Positions 32,900 to 42,342 of a DNA stretch of 64,000 nucleotides are shown here, in pieces. Both the position numbers and the translations under genes were made by a program. The stretch covers positions 272,264 to 336,263 of the forward strand of contig CAJTDN010000006.1 in NCBI GenBank assembly GCA_910574865.1, given 5' to 3'. The notes under the pieces were generated by a model. The model was not told where the DNA came from, made no database searches, and saw nothing but the letters and a program-made list of their open reading frames with translations. Numbering within the stretch: position 1 is the stretch's first letter; the number at the start of each line of letters is the position of its first letter. The DNA comes from Lachnospiraceae bacterium (GTDB lineage: Bacteria; Bacillota; Clostridia; Lachnospirales; Lachnospiraceae).

Positions 32900-34114
32900 A
32901 TGTTCAAGGTAAATGAAAATTATTTGAAACTGCCGGGGAGCTACTTGTTTTCAACGATTGGGAAGAAGGTGGCGGCCTATTCGGCGGCCAACCCGGACAA
33001 GACGATTATCCGCCTGGGAATCGGCGACGTGACGCAGCCGCTGGCCCCGGCGATTATCCAGACGTTGCACGAGGCCGTGGACGAGATGGCGTGTGCGGAG
33101 ACGTTTCGGGGGTACGCGCCGGATTTGGGGTACGAATTTTTGCGAAGCGCGATGGCGAAAAACGATTATCAGGCGCGGGGCTGCGACATTTCCGCGGACG
33201 AGGTGTTCATTTCCGACGGGGCGAAGTGTGATTCGGGAAACATCCAGGAAATTTTTTCCACGGACAATAAAATCGCCGTCTGCGACCCGGTGTATCCGGT
33301 TTACGTGGACACCAACGTGATGGCGGGCAGGACGGGCACGTACGATCCGGCCAAGGAGACGTGGAGCGACGTGATTTATATGCCGTGTACCGAGGCGACG
33401 AATTTTGCACCGGAGCTGCCGAAAGAAATACCAGACATCATTTATTTGTGTTTTCCGAACAATCCGACCGGCTCGACGATTACGAAAAACCGGCTTCAGG
33501 AATGGGTGGATTACGCGAACAAGGTCGGGGCCGTCATCATTTACGATGCCGCCTACGAAGCCTACATTTCCGAGAAGGACGTGCCGCACACGATTTATGA
33601 GTGCGAGGGCGCGAGAAGCTGCGCGATCGAGCTTCGAAGCTTTTCCAAGAATGCCGGGTTTACCGGGGTGCGGCTGGGGGCGACGGTTATCCCGAAGGAC
33701 GTAAGGTGCGGGGACGTGACGCTGCACTCGCTGTGGGCGAGACGGCACGGGACGAAATACAACGGCGCGCCCTACATCGTGCAGAAAGCCGGCGAGGCGG
33801 TCTATGGCGAGGCCGGGAGGGCGCAGCTGAAGGAGCAGGTTGCCTATTACATGCGAAACGCCAAGGTGATTTACGAAGGCCTGAAGGACGCGGGATACCG
33901 CGTGTCGGGCGGCGTCAACGCGCCGTACATCTGGCTGAAGACGCCGGGGGACATGACCTCCTGGGAGTTTTTTGACATGCTCCTTACGCGGGCGAACGTG
34001 GTCGGCACGCCGGGCTCGGGATTCGGACCCTCCGGGGAAGGGTATTTTAGGCTGACGGCGTTTGGCAGCCATGAAAACACGGTGGCGGCAATCGAGCGTA
34101 TCAAGGCGATGTAA
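32900..34114 (+). CDS. dapL: LL-diaminopimelate aminotransferase
   Basis: PLP-dependent class I/II aminotransferase making LL-diaminopimelate directly from tetrahydrodipicolinate, bypassing the acyl steps. [20 protein letters not shown] is the DapL opening; [22 protein letters not shown] and the PLP lysine in [14 protein letters not shown] follow; [18 protein letters not shown] is the C-terminal carboxylate region. The start at ATG 32900 has GAGAGGG upstream, 58 nt after dapF. Its last 14 nt overlap the 3' end of the convergent AraC gene. Confidence 0.95.
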   Translation: MFKVNENYLKLPGSYLFSTIGKKVAAYSAANPDKTIIRLGIGDVTQPLAPAIIQTLHEAVDEMACAETFRGYAPDLGYEFLRSAMAKNDYQARGCDISADEVFISDGAKCDSGNIQEIFSTDNKIAVCDPVYPVYVDTNVMAGRTGTYDPAKETWSDVIYMPCTEATNFAPELPKEIPDIIYLCFPNNPTGSTITKNRLQEWVDYANKVGAVIIYDAAYEAYISEKDVPHTIYECEGARSCAIELRSFSKNAGFTGVRLGATVIPKDVRCGDVTLHSLWARRHGTKYNGAPYIVQKAGEAVYGEAGRAQLKEQVAYYMRNAKVIYEGLKDAGYRVSGGVNAPYIWLKTPGDMTSWEFFDMLLTRANVVGTPGSGFGPSGEGYFRLTAFGSHENTVAAIERIKAM

Positions 34115-35078
34115 AGGGGGACGGTGACCGTGTGGCGTGCAAGGGGGCGGCGGGCGTTTTTTTCCGGTAATGGCTCGGACTTAGCCCATAATATTTTTTG
34201 AAAGCCGTGGAAAAGTGTTCCATGGAAGAGTAGCCCAATTGTTCGGCGATGGCCGTGATGCTCATCGGGCTTGCGAGCATGACGGCGGCGGCGGACATGC
34301 GGGCTTCTATTTTTTTCTCCTGGAAGGTCTTTCCGTATTGGGTTTTGAGCAGGCGTTCCGTTTGGCGCGGGCTTAAAGAAAGGCGGCGGGAAAGTTCTTC
34401 CAGTGACAAGTTCTGGTATTCATAGAGAAAATAGTCCTCGAGGATGACGGTCGTCTGGCCGGAAGGGGCGGTTTCGTCAGGGAGGGCCTGGCGGCTGTCA
34501 TGCCCGTAATTTCGGGCGCACTTTATCAATAATTGTGTGAGCAAGGCGCTCACCATCGTCTTGTATCCGGCAGGATGCAAGGTCAGTTCTTCAAAAATCT
34601 GTTCCATCAGCGGCAGCAGGTTTTCTCGGTCGGCCCCGAACCAAAATGGCGTGCTGCAAAAATCAGACATTGTGCCGTCGTGGCCGTTTTTGTGCCTGCC
34701 GTCCTTGTCGGCACCGTCTCTGTAACGCTTTCCGTCCGTGGCATATTTGTGACCGATATCGAATTTACGGCCTTTGCCGGGAGACAGTTTTTTGACGTAA
34801 ATGCAATATTCCCGCATGGGGTCGGCCTCGTTGAAAAACTGGGAGTGCTCCACATGTGCGCCCGTGACGTAAAGCGTTTTCGGGACAATGGCGTAGGAGG
34901 AGTGGGCGGCCCGCAGGGCGCCGTATCCGGCGGGGATGTAGTGGATTTCGTAAGTGCCGCTTCCGTGGCTGTGCTTGGGGATGTTGCGCTCCAGCTTTTC
35001 AAAAATCGCGTTGAGAAGCTGGAAAGAAACGTCGCCGATGGAAAATTCGATGTTCAGGTTTTGGAATGATTTTCGCAT
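34101..35078 (-). CDS. AraC-family transcriptional regulator
   Basis: N-terminal sensor-like region (residues ~5-190, with [21 protein letters not shown] at the cupin position) and C-terminal AraC domain ([49 protein letters not shown]). ATG 35078 has GGGAGG 9 nt upstream. It contains a short basic/His-rich insertion ([20 protein letters not shown], near residues 115-135). No transporter lies beside it, so its target is unclear. A strong hairpin (35096-35125) is in its leader. Confidence 0.88.
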   Translation of the reverse strand: MRKSFQNLNIEFSIGDVSFQLLNAIFEKLERNIPKHSHGSGTYEIHYIPAGYGALRAAHSSYAIVPKTLYVTGAHVEHSQFFNEADPMREYCIYVKKLSPGKGRKFDIGHKYATDGKRYRDGADKDGRHKNGHDGTMSDFCSTPFWFGADRENLLPLMEQIFEELTLHPAGYKTMVSALLTQLLIKCARNYGHDSRQALPDETAPSGQTTVILEDYFLYEYQNLSLEELSRRLSLSPRQTERLLKTQYGKTFQEKKIEARMSAAAVMLASPMSITAIAEQLGYSSMEHFSTAFKKYYGLSPSHYRKKTPAAPLHATRSPSPFTSP

Positions 35079-35095
35079 AAATTGCACCTCCCTTT

Positions 35096-35125
35096 GTTAC
35101 GGTTTGGCCAAGGCTGAACCGTAAC
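35096..35125. repeat. GTTACGGTT/AACCGTAAC hairpin
   Basis: GTTACGGTT (35096-35104) pairs perfectly with AACCGTAAC (35117-35125) around TGGCCAAGGCTG. It shares the GTTAC ends of the dispersed family and lies just upstream of the AraC gene start. Confidence 0.6.
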
Positions 35126-35133
35126 GATGCCCG

Positions 35134-35597
35134 TCACTCGCATAGTAATGTCAGTATGTCATGATAGGTTACCAGTTCCACGCTTTCTGATTTTTTCGCC
35201 AAATCTATGCAACCCTTGGTGAATCCGTTTTTTGCAAATAGAAAGAGTCTTGTTTTTTTATAACGAAATAGGAGGCTCCGGTCGCGATGCCGTAAGGATA
35301 TTCGTCGATGGCCAAAATCAGGCGTTTTTCTTTGGCCAGCCTGAAAACATGCTCCAAGGCGGCCTGGAACGAAAGGAAGGCCGTTTCGGTTGGGGCATCC
35401 ATGGAAAACTCCAGAATGCTTTGACTAAGGTTTTCCAGGTTTTGCCTGGCGCTGCTCTCCACGCCCATGAAGTAAATCGCCTTTTTGTCCCTGATAAATT
35501 GAGTGATAATCGCGGTTTTTCCTACGCGGCGGCCATAAATGACCACGAACTCAAACTTGTCTGACGTATATAATTTGTCCAGTGAAGAAGCATCCTC
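35134..35597 (-). pseudogene. P-loop ATPase (DUF234-type) with deletion and frameshift
   Basis: Read leftward: EDASSLDKLYTSDKFEFVV then IYGRRVGKTAIITQFI (Walker A) and LILAIDEYPY (Walker B), then an abrupt jump to YFVIKK. At a seven-T run (35253-35259) the frame shifts, after which TRLFLFAKNGFTKGCIDLAK, the family's C-terminus, continues to a stop at 35134. Roughly 155 of ~460 residues remain. Beyond 35597 no start remains. Confidence 0.75.
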
Positions 35598-35609
35598 CCA
35601 GGGTAAATG

Positions 35610-35939
35610 TCAAAGTGTTTCTTTTGGGGCAATGTGCAGGCATCTCATATAATCGCTTTTGCCATATAAAATTCGATCGACAAGCATGGCATTCTTTTCC
35701 AGACGATAAAATGCCATGTAGGATTTAAAGACGACAAAATAGTATCCGGTAAAACTGTTTTCATAATAAAGGGGAGAGCCGGACTTAGGGCGATTTGTCA
35801 ATGATTCGATTGTATCCATCAAGTCGTCAATATACTTGGTTGCGATATCGTGACTTTGTGAGACTCCGAAAACTTCCGACCATACCCGATCCAAATCGCG
35901 GACTGCCTTTTTTGAGTATTCAATTCTACACCTTTTCAT
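35610..35939 (-). CDS. RelE/ParE-family toxin
   Basis: A 109-residue toxin that would cleave mRNA on ribosomes (RelE) or inhibit gyrase (ParE). MKRCRIEYSKKAVRDLDRVW is the opening strand-helix, SLTNRPKSGSPL and YYFVVFKSYMAFYRLEKNAMLVDRILYGKSDYMRCL the central sheet and end. The start ATG overlaps the antitoxin stop by four bases, giving coupled translation. The AT-rich composition matches the neighbouring relics. The length is slightly above usual (~95). Confidence 0.88.
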   Translation of the reverse strand: MKRCRIEYSKKAVRDLDRVWSEVFGVSQSHDIATKYIDDLMDTIESLTNRPKSGSPLYYENSFTGYYFVVFKSYMAFYRLEKNAMLVDRILYGKSDYMRCLHIAPKETL

Positions 35940-36199
35940 GGCTTTTTACCATGAAAATATGCTCGCACTTTATCTGACGTGACATATCCTTCTTCCTCGC
36001 CGGAGCGTCTGCCTTCGTTAAGCTCGCACATCAAGCGGAGCATGGCTTTTGTTTTCTCGAATTCCTCGTCCTCTGCAATGTCGCGAATCGTATATTTTCC
36101 TCTTCCATTGACTGTCAGGTATACGGGAGAACCAACGGATACTTTTTCAAGAACCGTATTATAATTACGTAAATCTGAAACTGGACTTATGATGGCCAT
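35936..36199 (-). CDS. Phd/YefM-family antitoxin
   Basis: An 87-residue antitoxin: MAIISPVSDLRNYNTVLEKV is the DNA-binding Phd/YefM N-terminus, VYLTVNGRGKYTIRDIAE its second half, and the acidic, unstructured C-terminal half (EEGYVTSDKVRAYFHGKK) binds the toxin. It precedes and overlaps the toxin gene; the pair should autoregulate. Confidence 0.88.
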   Translation of the reverse strand: MAIISPVSDLRNYNTVLEKVSVGSPVYLTVNGRGKYTIRDIAEDEEFEKTKAMLRLMCELNEGRRSGEEEGYVTSDKVRAYFHGKKP

Positions 36200-36333
36200 A
36201 AGGTCACTTCCTTTCTGTTTTTCATATCATAGCATGATGGAATGTTTTAAGCAATATTTTGTGCGAAATTATTCTAAATATTTATTTCGTCACTTTTCGC
36301 GGGGGGATGCCCAAACGGTTGCGAAAAGCAGCA

Positions 36334-37542
36334 TTATTTCCGCAAGTTCTTCCGATATTCGCTCGGCGTGCAGCCGATGCATTTCTTGAACGTCCGCGTA
36401 TAGTAATTGAAGTCCAGCATCCCGACGTAGGCGGCAATCTCCTGGACCTGCATGTTCGTGGCGCTCAAAAGCCGCAGGGATTCGTGGATGCGCAGGTTGG
36501 TCACGTAGTCGGTGACGGTCGCGTCCATTTCCTTCTTGAAGATTCGGGAGAGGTAGGGCGCGCTGACGTGGAAATAGTCGGCCAGCGTGGACAAGGTCAG
36601 GGTGCCGCTTAAGTTGAAGTCGATGTAATTTAATACGTCCTTGACTAGCTTGGAATATTTTGTCCGTGACTTGTTTTGCACCAGCAGGCAGTAGTTGCGG
36701 ATGATTTTTTCGTGTAACTTGTTTAGCTGCGCGTCGGATCCGGCCTGGTTGATGAGCTTGACATGTCGGCCGGAAAGCTCGTGGATGAAAACCGGATGGA
36801 CGTGCCCTAGTTTTGCGCCTTGCCGCATGAGGGTGTTCATCGAAATGAGTCCGGCTTTCTTGTCATACAGCGGGTCGCTGATGCGGGGGGCGTACAGCAT
36901 GCTCATGAAGCGACGTGACAGTTCCAGGGATTCGGCGACGTTGCCCTTCGAAATGGCCGCTAGAATCGGTTCCTCAAGGCTATAGCGTTCCTCCGTGGCC
37001 TTGACGTTCAGCATGTAATTGTCGACGGGCACGTAGTCGGTATCCGTCGTTTCCACGTCGGGATCCAGTTCCTTAAAATCAAAATCGGCTTCCTGCGGCG
37101 AGATGTAATCCATCAGGTCGTACAAGATGGAAATCAGGCGGAGATTATTGTTAAATACGGGAAGCTGGTTTAGGAGGTCGCCAATCGTCTCCGCTTCGTC
37201 GTGGTTCAAGTGGTGGGTCCAGATGACGTGGTCCATGTATTCCTGGTCGGCATCGGTTTTCAAGAAAGGGCCGATGGTGACCACGTCCTTGCCGTCCCCA
37301 TAAGGACGGAACAAAATGTAATGGAGCAGGTAGCGGTCGCAGTATTCGGTGAACGTATGCGTCTCAAGGTTCTCCATGATGCCGTGGATGGTTCCGTAAA
37401 GGCGCGCGGAGTCCTTAAGTCCCTTGCGCAGGCCGAGGTCGACGGAAGAAATGTCGGAAAACGGCCATGAAAAATAATTGAAGTTCAATGCCAGCGCGTC
37501 GCGCAATAATCTTTGTAAAAAATGAATCAAAGCGATATCCAT
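36334..37542 (-). CDS. AraC-family regulator of the sulfated-glycan operon
   Basis: A 402-residue cytoplasmic protein. The long N-terminal sensor (residues ~1-290) has no cupin signature that I can see. The C-terminal AraC domain reads DFNLSGTLTLSTLADYFHVSAPYLSRIFK then GMLDFNYYTRTFKKCIGCTP. ATG 37542 has GGAGGGA upstream. It is divergent from the ABC/GH3/sulfatase operon across a 310-nt AT-rich region with repeated CTAAAAT-type motifs, so it is the likely activator. The sensor type without a membrane part suggests it senses an imported intermediate. Confidence 0.9.
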   Translation of the reverse strand: MDIALIHFLQRLLRDALALNFNYFSWPFSDISSVDLGLRKGLKDSARLYGTIHGIMENLETHTFTEYCDRYLLHYILFRPYGDGKDVVTIGPFLKTDADQEYMDHVIWTHHLNHDEAETIGDLLNQLPVFNNNLRLISILYDLMDYISPQEADFDFKELDPDVETTDTDYVPVDNYMLNVKATEERYSLEEPILAAISKGNVAESLELSRRFMSMLYAPRISDPLYDKKAGLISMNTLMRQGAKLGHVHPVFIHELSGRHVKLINQAGSDAQLNKLHEKIIRNYCLLVQNKSRTKYSKLVKDVLNYIDFNLSGTLTLSTLADYFHVSAPYLSRIFKKEMDATVTDYVTNLRIHESLRLLSATNMQVQEIAAYVGMLDFNYYTRTFKKCIGCTPSEYRKNLRK

Positions 37543-37852
37543 AACATAATCCCTCCGTGATGTCTTTAGCGTCGGTGTACGGAGGGCAACATGCCTGGTG
37601 ACTAAAAACGGCAGCCGCCCTTGTTTAGGTATTATAGAAGATACTTTTGAAAATGTAAATACAAGAATTGACCTAAATCACCCTAAAATCAAAAATATGG
37701 TTAAAATAATGCTAAAATGGGCTAGAATTATGATAACGGCTTGTTTAAAATTGTGCTAATATTAGTCCATCACAAGAGAAGGTGCCTTTGGCATTGGGAC
37801 ACGGTTCATTTGGTTCCCGCTTGGGCGCGAATGGCATCGGGAAAGGAGCGGT
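37543..37852. promoter_or_regulatory. Divergent regulatory region with CTAAAAT direct repeats
   Basis: A 310-nt gap. CTAAATC (37674), CTAAAAT (37683), CTAAAAT (37712), CTAGAAT (37722) and CTAATAT (37756) recur on the plus strand, two pairs about 10 nt apart, as tandem AraC half-sites often are. The last overlaps a TAATAT -10-like box. A TAGCGTCGGTG copy (from 37567) lies near the AraC start. Confidence 0.45.
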
Positions 37853-39358
37853 ATGGGAGAGGAAGTTTTGGAAATCAGGCACATGCATAAGGCGTTCGGG
37901 CCGACCATCGCCTTGAAGGACGTGGACGTCACGTTGAAAAAGGGCGAGATTCGCGGGCTGATTGGGGAAAACGGTTCCGGGAAATCGACCATCATGTCCA
38001 TCGCCTGCGGTATGCAGCCGCAAACGAGCGGTGAAATGCTTTATCAGGGAAAACCGTGGCGCCCGTCGAACATGGTGGAGGCGCAGGCGGCGGGCATTTC
38101 CATGATTTTGCAGGAGGCCAACACGATTCCCGGGGTCACGGTGGCGCAGAACATTTTTGCCGGGCATGAAAAGGAATTCTCGCGCATGGGCATCATCAAC
38201 ATGGAAAAAATGTACCGTGAGGCCGAGCGCCTGTTGGAGAAGTTCGGCATCGAGCGCATCCATGCCAGGGACGCCATCAATCATTATAATTTTGAAGACC
38301 GCAAGCTGATTGAAATCGTGCGCTGCGTCACCGACGAGACGCGGATTCTGGTGGTGGACGAGACGACGACGGCGCTTTCGCTGGAAGGCCGCGAAATCCT
38401 TTATAAGTTGATTCACAAGATGGCGGAGGAAGAGGACAAGACCGTCGTGTTCGTCTCCCACGACATGGACGAGATTTTGGAGCATTGCTCGGTGCTGACG
38501 GTGCTGCGCGACGGCGAGATTGTCGGGGAGTTAAGCCGCCAGGAGATGGACGCGCCGGATGCCGTGCAAAAGATTCGATATTTGATGGTAGGACGTGAAA
38601 TCGGGGAGAAATATTACCGCGAGGATTTTGATTCCAGCCATGGCAAGGAAGTGGCGTTGGAGCTTGAAGACGTTTCCTGGGGGCCGATCAAGCATTTCAA
38701 CCTGAAGCTGCACAAGGGGGAAATCCTGGGATTTGGCGGTCTGTCCGGTTGCGGGATGCATGAAATCGGGCGCATCGCCTATGGAATCGAAAGGCCCGAG
38801 GGCGGAAGGGTGCTAAGGAACGGCAAGGAAATCAAGACCCCGCTGGCGGCAATCGAGAGCGGAATCGGTTACATTTCCAAAAACAGGGATCAGGAGGCGT
38901 TGGTATTGGACGCGTCCATCGAGCAGAACATCGTGTTGCCGTCGCTGAAGTCGTTGGAAAAGGGCATCATGGTCCTGCCTGGGGACGAGCATAGGATGGC
39001 GGGCAAGGAAATCGAGTCGTTTCGAATCAAGTGCCATGGCGGTCGGCAGCTGGTGAACACCTTGTCCGGCGGCAACAAGCAGAAGGTGTCGTTTGCCAAA
39101 TGGTCGGCGAAGGGATCCGAGGTTATCATCATGGACTGCCCCGCGCGGGGCGTGGACATCGGCGTCAAGCAGGCGATGTACGCGTTGATTGAGCAGATGA
39201 AAAAAGACGGCAAGGCGGTCCTGATGATTTCCGAGGAGTTGTCGGAACTGGTGGGGATGGCGGACGAAATCGTCATCATGAAGGACTACGAGGTGACGAA
39301 GACGTTTACGCGCGCGCCGGAATTGAAACAGACGGACATCGTTGAATATATGATTTGA
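37853..39358 (+). CDS. Sugar ABC transporter ATP-binding protein (CUT2, RbsA/MglA-like)
   Basis: A tandem ATPase of 501 residues that energises uptake with the two permeases. Half 1: LIGENGSGKSTIMSI (Walker A) and RILVVDETTTALS (Walker B). Half 2: degenerate Walker A GFGGLSGCGMHEIGRIAYGI, intact signature NTLSGGNKQKVSFAKW and EVIIMDCPARGVDIG, as is normal for CUT2 proteins. In half 1 the LSGGQ signature is replaced by NHYNFEDRKLIEIVRCV, an unusual degeneration. The start at ATG 37853 has AAAGGAG upstream. Confidence 0.93.
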   Translation: MGEEVLEIRHMHKAFGPTIALKDVDVTLKKGEIRGLIGENGSGKSTIMSIACGMQPQTSGEMLYQGKPWRPSNMVEAQAAGISMILQEANTIPGVTVAQNIFAGHEKEFSRMGIINMEKMYREAERLLEKFGIERIHARDAINHYNFEDRKLIEIVRCVTDETRILVVDETTTALSLEGREILYKLIHKMAEEEDKTVVFVSHDMDEILEHCSVLTVLRDGEIVGELSRQEMDAPDAVQKIRYLMVGREIGEKYYREDFDSSHGKEVALELEDVSWGPIKHFNLKLHKGEILGFGGLSGCGMHEIGRIAYGIERPEGGRVLRNGKEIKTPLAAIESGIGYISKNRDQEALVLDASIEQNIVLPSLKSLEKGIMVLPGDEHRMAGKEIESFRIKCHGGRQLVNTLSGGNKQKVSFAKWSAKGSEVIIMDCPARGVDIGVKQAMYALIEQMKKDGKAVLMISEELSELVGMADEIVIMKDYEVTKTFTRAPELKQTDIVEYMI

Positions 39359-39367
39359 GATACCAGC

Positions 39368-39691
39368 GTCAAAAGGTCATGTGTGACATGCTTGCATGTC
39401 AGTACATGACCTTGGGACGCGCCGAACATGAGAAAGGAGCCCGGAAGGGCGGATTTCGAATGTTTGAAGGAGTGCGTGAGCGCGAAGCGCGGAGCAATCC
39501 GTAGGTATCGTGGCAAAGATGATGTTGGGGTCAAAAGGTCATGTGTGACATGCTTGCATGTCAGTACATGACCTTGGGACGCGCCGAACATGAGAAAGGA
39601 GTCCGGAAGGGCGGATTTCGAATGTTTGAAGGAGTGCGTGAGCGCGAAGCGCGGAGCAATCCGTGGGTATCGTGGCAAAGATGATGTTGGC
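39368..39691. repeat. 162-bp tandem duplication
   Basis: Two head-to-tail copies, 39368-39529 and 39530-39691, differing at only a few bases (for example GAGCCCGG/GAGTCCGG). Each holds the hairpin GGTCATGT..GACATGC/GCATGTC..ACATGACC and GCGCGAAGCGCG. The spacing between ATPase and permease genes is thereby doubled. 162 is divisible by three, which leaves an accidental minus-strand frame. Confidence 0.9.
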
Positions 39692-39725
39692 ATCATGAGT
39701 TAAAATGATTTTAAGGAGAAGAGAA

Positions 39726-40718
39726 ATGCAAGAAGCAGTAAAAGCAACGAGTGCCGTTCCCGTCCGGGAATGGCTAAAGAAAAACGCGACGACGGTGGCT
39801 TCCTATGGCGGGCTGATTTTCTGCATCCTGCTGTTTACCATCGTGACGCCGCTCAAAGGGGAAAGCATCTGGTCGGCGGAGAAGCTGGGAACCCTGATGT
39901 CCAACGTGATTGTGACCGCGCTGATGTCGGTGGGAGCCGTGTTCATCTACGCGATGGGAAATCTGGACATCAGCATCGGCAAGCAGATTGGTATTTACGC
40001 CACGCTGATGGTCGTGCTGGGAAACACGACAGGCAGCCTGGTTCCCGGAATCCTGCTGTGCATTTTGCTGTCGCTGGTATTCGCGGTCATCAACGGGGCG
40101 TCGGGGCCGTTGCTCAACATCATCCCCATCATCCCGTCGGTCGTGGTCATGCAGGTTCTAAGTGGAATCATTACCATCATATACGCGACGCTGGGAACCC
40201 GCAGCGTCACTCTGCGGACGGTTGATTACGGCGTGTTCAAGTCCCCGCTTTTGATGCTGGCGGTGCTGGTGGTGGAAATCGTGGCGGCGGTGTTTCTGTT
40301 CAATTACACGAGGGTCGGAAAATACGCGAAGATGCTGGGGGCGAACAAGACGGCGGCGGTGCAGAGCGGGGTCAGCCTGTTAAAGTTCCGGCTGCTCTGC
40401 TACATGATTGCCGGAATCTGCTTCGTCGTGGCGGCCATTTTCCAGATGGGGTATACGGGTTCCGCGTCCGATTCGACGGGAACGGGATTTGAAATGAACA
40501 TCATGGTGTCGCTGATCTTGGGCGGCATGCCGATTTCCGGCGGGATGCGCTCGCGGATTTCGGCGGCGGTGGTCGGGTCGTTCACGTTCGCCCTGCTCGA
40601 CGTGGGTCTGCCGTTAATCGGCCTGCCGACCCGCATGACGTTTATCGCCAAGGCGGTGATATTCTTAATCGTGGTACTGATTACCAGCCGCAAGAAGGGC
40701 GGCGCTTTACCGAGGTGA
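39726..40718 (+). CDS. Sugar ABC transporter permease (CUT2)
   Basis: A BPD_transp_2 family membrane protein of 330 residues with 8-10 helices. SVGAVFIYAMGNLDISIGKQIGIYATLM is the conserved N-terminal block, GANKTAAVQSGVSLLKFRL the cytoplasmic coupling region, and LGGMPISGGMRSRISAAVVG the Gly-rich block typical of RbsC-like proteins. ATG 39726 has AAGGAGAAG upstream. It is the first of two different permeases in the operon, which form a heteromeric pore. Confidence 0.92.
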   Translation: MQEAVKATSAVPVREWLKKNATTVASYGGLIFCILLFTIVTPLKGESIWSAEKLGTLMSNVIVTALMSVGAVFIYAMGNLDISIGKQIGIYATLMVVLGNTTGSLVPGILLCILLSLVFAVINGASGPLLNIIPIIPSVVVMQVLSGIITIIYATLGTRSVTLRTVDYGVFKSPLLMLAVLVVEIVAAVFLFNYTRVGKYAKMLGANKTAAVQSGVSLLKFRLLCYMIAGICFVVAAIFQMGYTGSASDSTGTGFEMNIMVSLILGGMPISGGMRSRISAAVVGSFTFALLDVGLPLIGLPTRMTFIAKAVIFLIVVLITSRKKGGALPR

Positions 40719-40839
40719 TAGGCGGGGAATCCGTTGTCATTCATACCGTGTCGGCGCGGGGGCAAGTGTGACGGAGGTTCCCGATATCATAGACGAGTAA
40801 AAGTCGATTGCTTCGTGCAAAGCACTCCCGCGATCGCCA

Positions 40840-40935
40840 CCCGCATTTACAATTCGGGCTATCGCCCTACTTGTTCATGCGGGTTAGCCCGTCCGATGCC
40901 GAAACGAATATGCAAGCCAGCTTGCATTCGTTTCG
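40840..40935 (+). promoter_or_regulatory. Two strong intra-operon hairpins before the binding protein
   Basis: CCCGCAT/ATGCGGG (40840-40883) with inner GGGC/GCCC, and CGAAACGAA-TA-TGCAAG/CTTGCA-TTCGTTTCG (40900-40935, 15 bp). Such stems between permease and binding-protein genes can protect the downstream mRNA and raise its level. The first contains a GTTAC-family piece (TTTACAATTCGGGC). Confidence 0.55.
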
Positions 40936-40993
40936 CCGCCGTCCGGGACTTTTACAGTAAAATTACAAATATCAAAAAATCAAGGAGGTCATT

Positions 40994-42232
40994 ATGAAAA
41001 AGTTGACGAAAAAAGTGGTAGCGGTAGTCTTGGTTCTGGCAATGGCATTTTGCATGTTGGCCGCGTGCGGGACGGACGGGGACGGCGGGGACGCTTCGAA
41101 GGAAAACGGAGGAAGCGGGAACACGCAGGCAGAAAATGGCGGCGACACCAAGGGCGGGAAGATTTTGTTGCTTTCTAATGTGAGCAGTGGCACGCTTTAC
41201 GATTTTAACATTACCTACATGGATATGTGGACGAAGGAACTGGGATACAGTTACGAGATTATCTATGGCGATGGGGCGAATGACCCGGCCGGCAACCTGA
41301 CCGCGGTAAAGAACGCCATGACGAGCGACGTGGTCGGCCTGATTGCCATGCAGGACGGCGGGATTTCAGACATCATGGCCGAGTACCCGGAACTTTTCGT
41401 GGTCGGCATGGCCAGTGACATGGCATCGGTCTATGGCGAGGGAGGAGCTAGTGCGGCCTGCGCGGACAACGAGAAGTTCCTTGGCACCGTGGCAGGCGGG
41501 TACGCGGACGGTAACAAGATTGGTGAGAAGATGGCGGAGAAGGTGATTGAAAAAGGGTATCAAAAGGTCGCCATCTGCATGTCACCGGCATTCGCCTACC
41601 CGCAGTACGCGATTGCTGACAAGGCGTTGCGGGCGTATATCGAGGAATATAACGAGACGGCATCCGAGAAAATCGAAGTTATTGACGACGAGCCGACCGT
41701 TTTGATGTTCAAGCCGCTCGACGACACATATTTTAATGAAAAGCAGCACCAGGATCTGGATGCCATCGTTGGCTTCTGTGCCGGCCAGTCGTTCATTTAC
41801 CCGGTACTGGCAAATGCCATCGGGAACGGCCAGGCGGATGCGGACACCAAGCTTCTGACGTTCGGTCTGCAAGGCGACCAGGCATTGGTGGACGACGTGG
41901 GCACGGGAATCGTGCAGGGGCTGTATTTGCCGAATTATGAGGAAATGTTTTTCGCGCTGGTCATGCTGGACAATGCCATCCAGGGAAAGCAGTTTGCGGA
42001 CTTTGAAAAGTCAGAAGTGCTTGACGGGGCGTACGTCAACATCACGAGTGACGAGGTCATGACGACCGTAGAGGAGGACAGCCCGCTTTTGAGCAGTGAC
42101 ATGTCAAAACTCGCGTTATCCATGGAGGATGGCAAGCAATATTTTACAAGGTACAACGAGGACGCGACATACGCGCAACTGGTGGATTTGATGAATTCCG
42201 ACGCCTTTACGGAAAAGGGTTACGAGAAGTAA
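40994..42232 (+). CDS. Sugar-binding lipoprotein of the ABC transporter
   Basis: A 412-residue lipoprotein. Signal peptide MKKLTKKVVAVVLVLAMAFC followed by lipobox MLAAC, acylated at Cys25. After a low-complexity GDGGDASKENGGSGN linker comes a type 1 periplasmic-binding fold (KILLLSNVSSGTLYDFNITY, MTSDVVGLIAMQDGG, DLDAIVGFCAGQSF). It displays the ligand to the two permeases. The start at ATG 40994 follows AAGGAGG. The ligand is unknown; GH3 and sulfatase genes suggest a sulfated amino-sugar glycoside. Confidence 0.9.
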   Translation: MKKLTKKVVAVVLVLAMAFCMLAACGTDGDGGDASKENGGSGNTQAENGGDTKGGKILLLSNVSSGTLYDFNITYMDMWTKELGYSYEIIYGDGANDPAGNLTAVKNAMTSDVVGLIAMQDGGISDIMAEYPELFVVGMASDMASVYGEGGASAACADNEKFLGTVAGGYADGNKIGEKMAEKVIEKGYQKVAICMSPAFAYPQYAIADKALRAYIEEYNETASEKIEVIDDEPTVLMFKPLDDTYFNEKQHQDLDAIVGFCAGQSFIYPVLANAIGNGQADADTKLLTFGLQGDQALVDDVGTGIVQGLYLPNYEEMFFALVMLDNAIQGKQFADFEKSEVLDGAYVNITSDEVMTTVEEDSPLLSSDMSKLALSMEDGKQYFTRYNEDATYAQLVDLMNSDAFTEKGYEK

Positions 42233-42342
42233 AAAGCGTGGAAATGGTGGAACGCTGCCGTTTGGTATGTTCGGACGGCGGCGTGACAAAAGCGGGTCGT
42301 GGAGGCCCGTAAAAAGAAAAGATAGGGAGGTCGTTCCTGAAA

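Noticed and set aside
37853..39358. Missing LSGGQ in half 1 of the ABC ATPase as a broken gene
   Set aside because: The rest of both halves is well kept and CUT2 ATPases tolerate one degenerate site, so the gene is probably functional.
39286..39696. Minus-strand frame with two 54-residue repeats
   Set aside because: Arises only because the 162-bp duplication is divisible by three; no ribosome site, no known motif.
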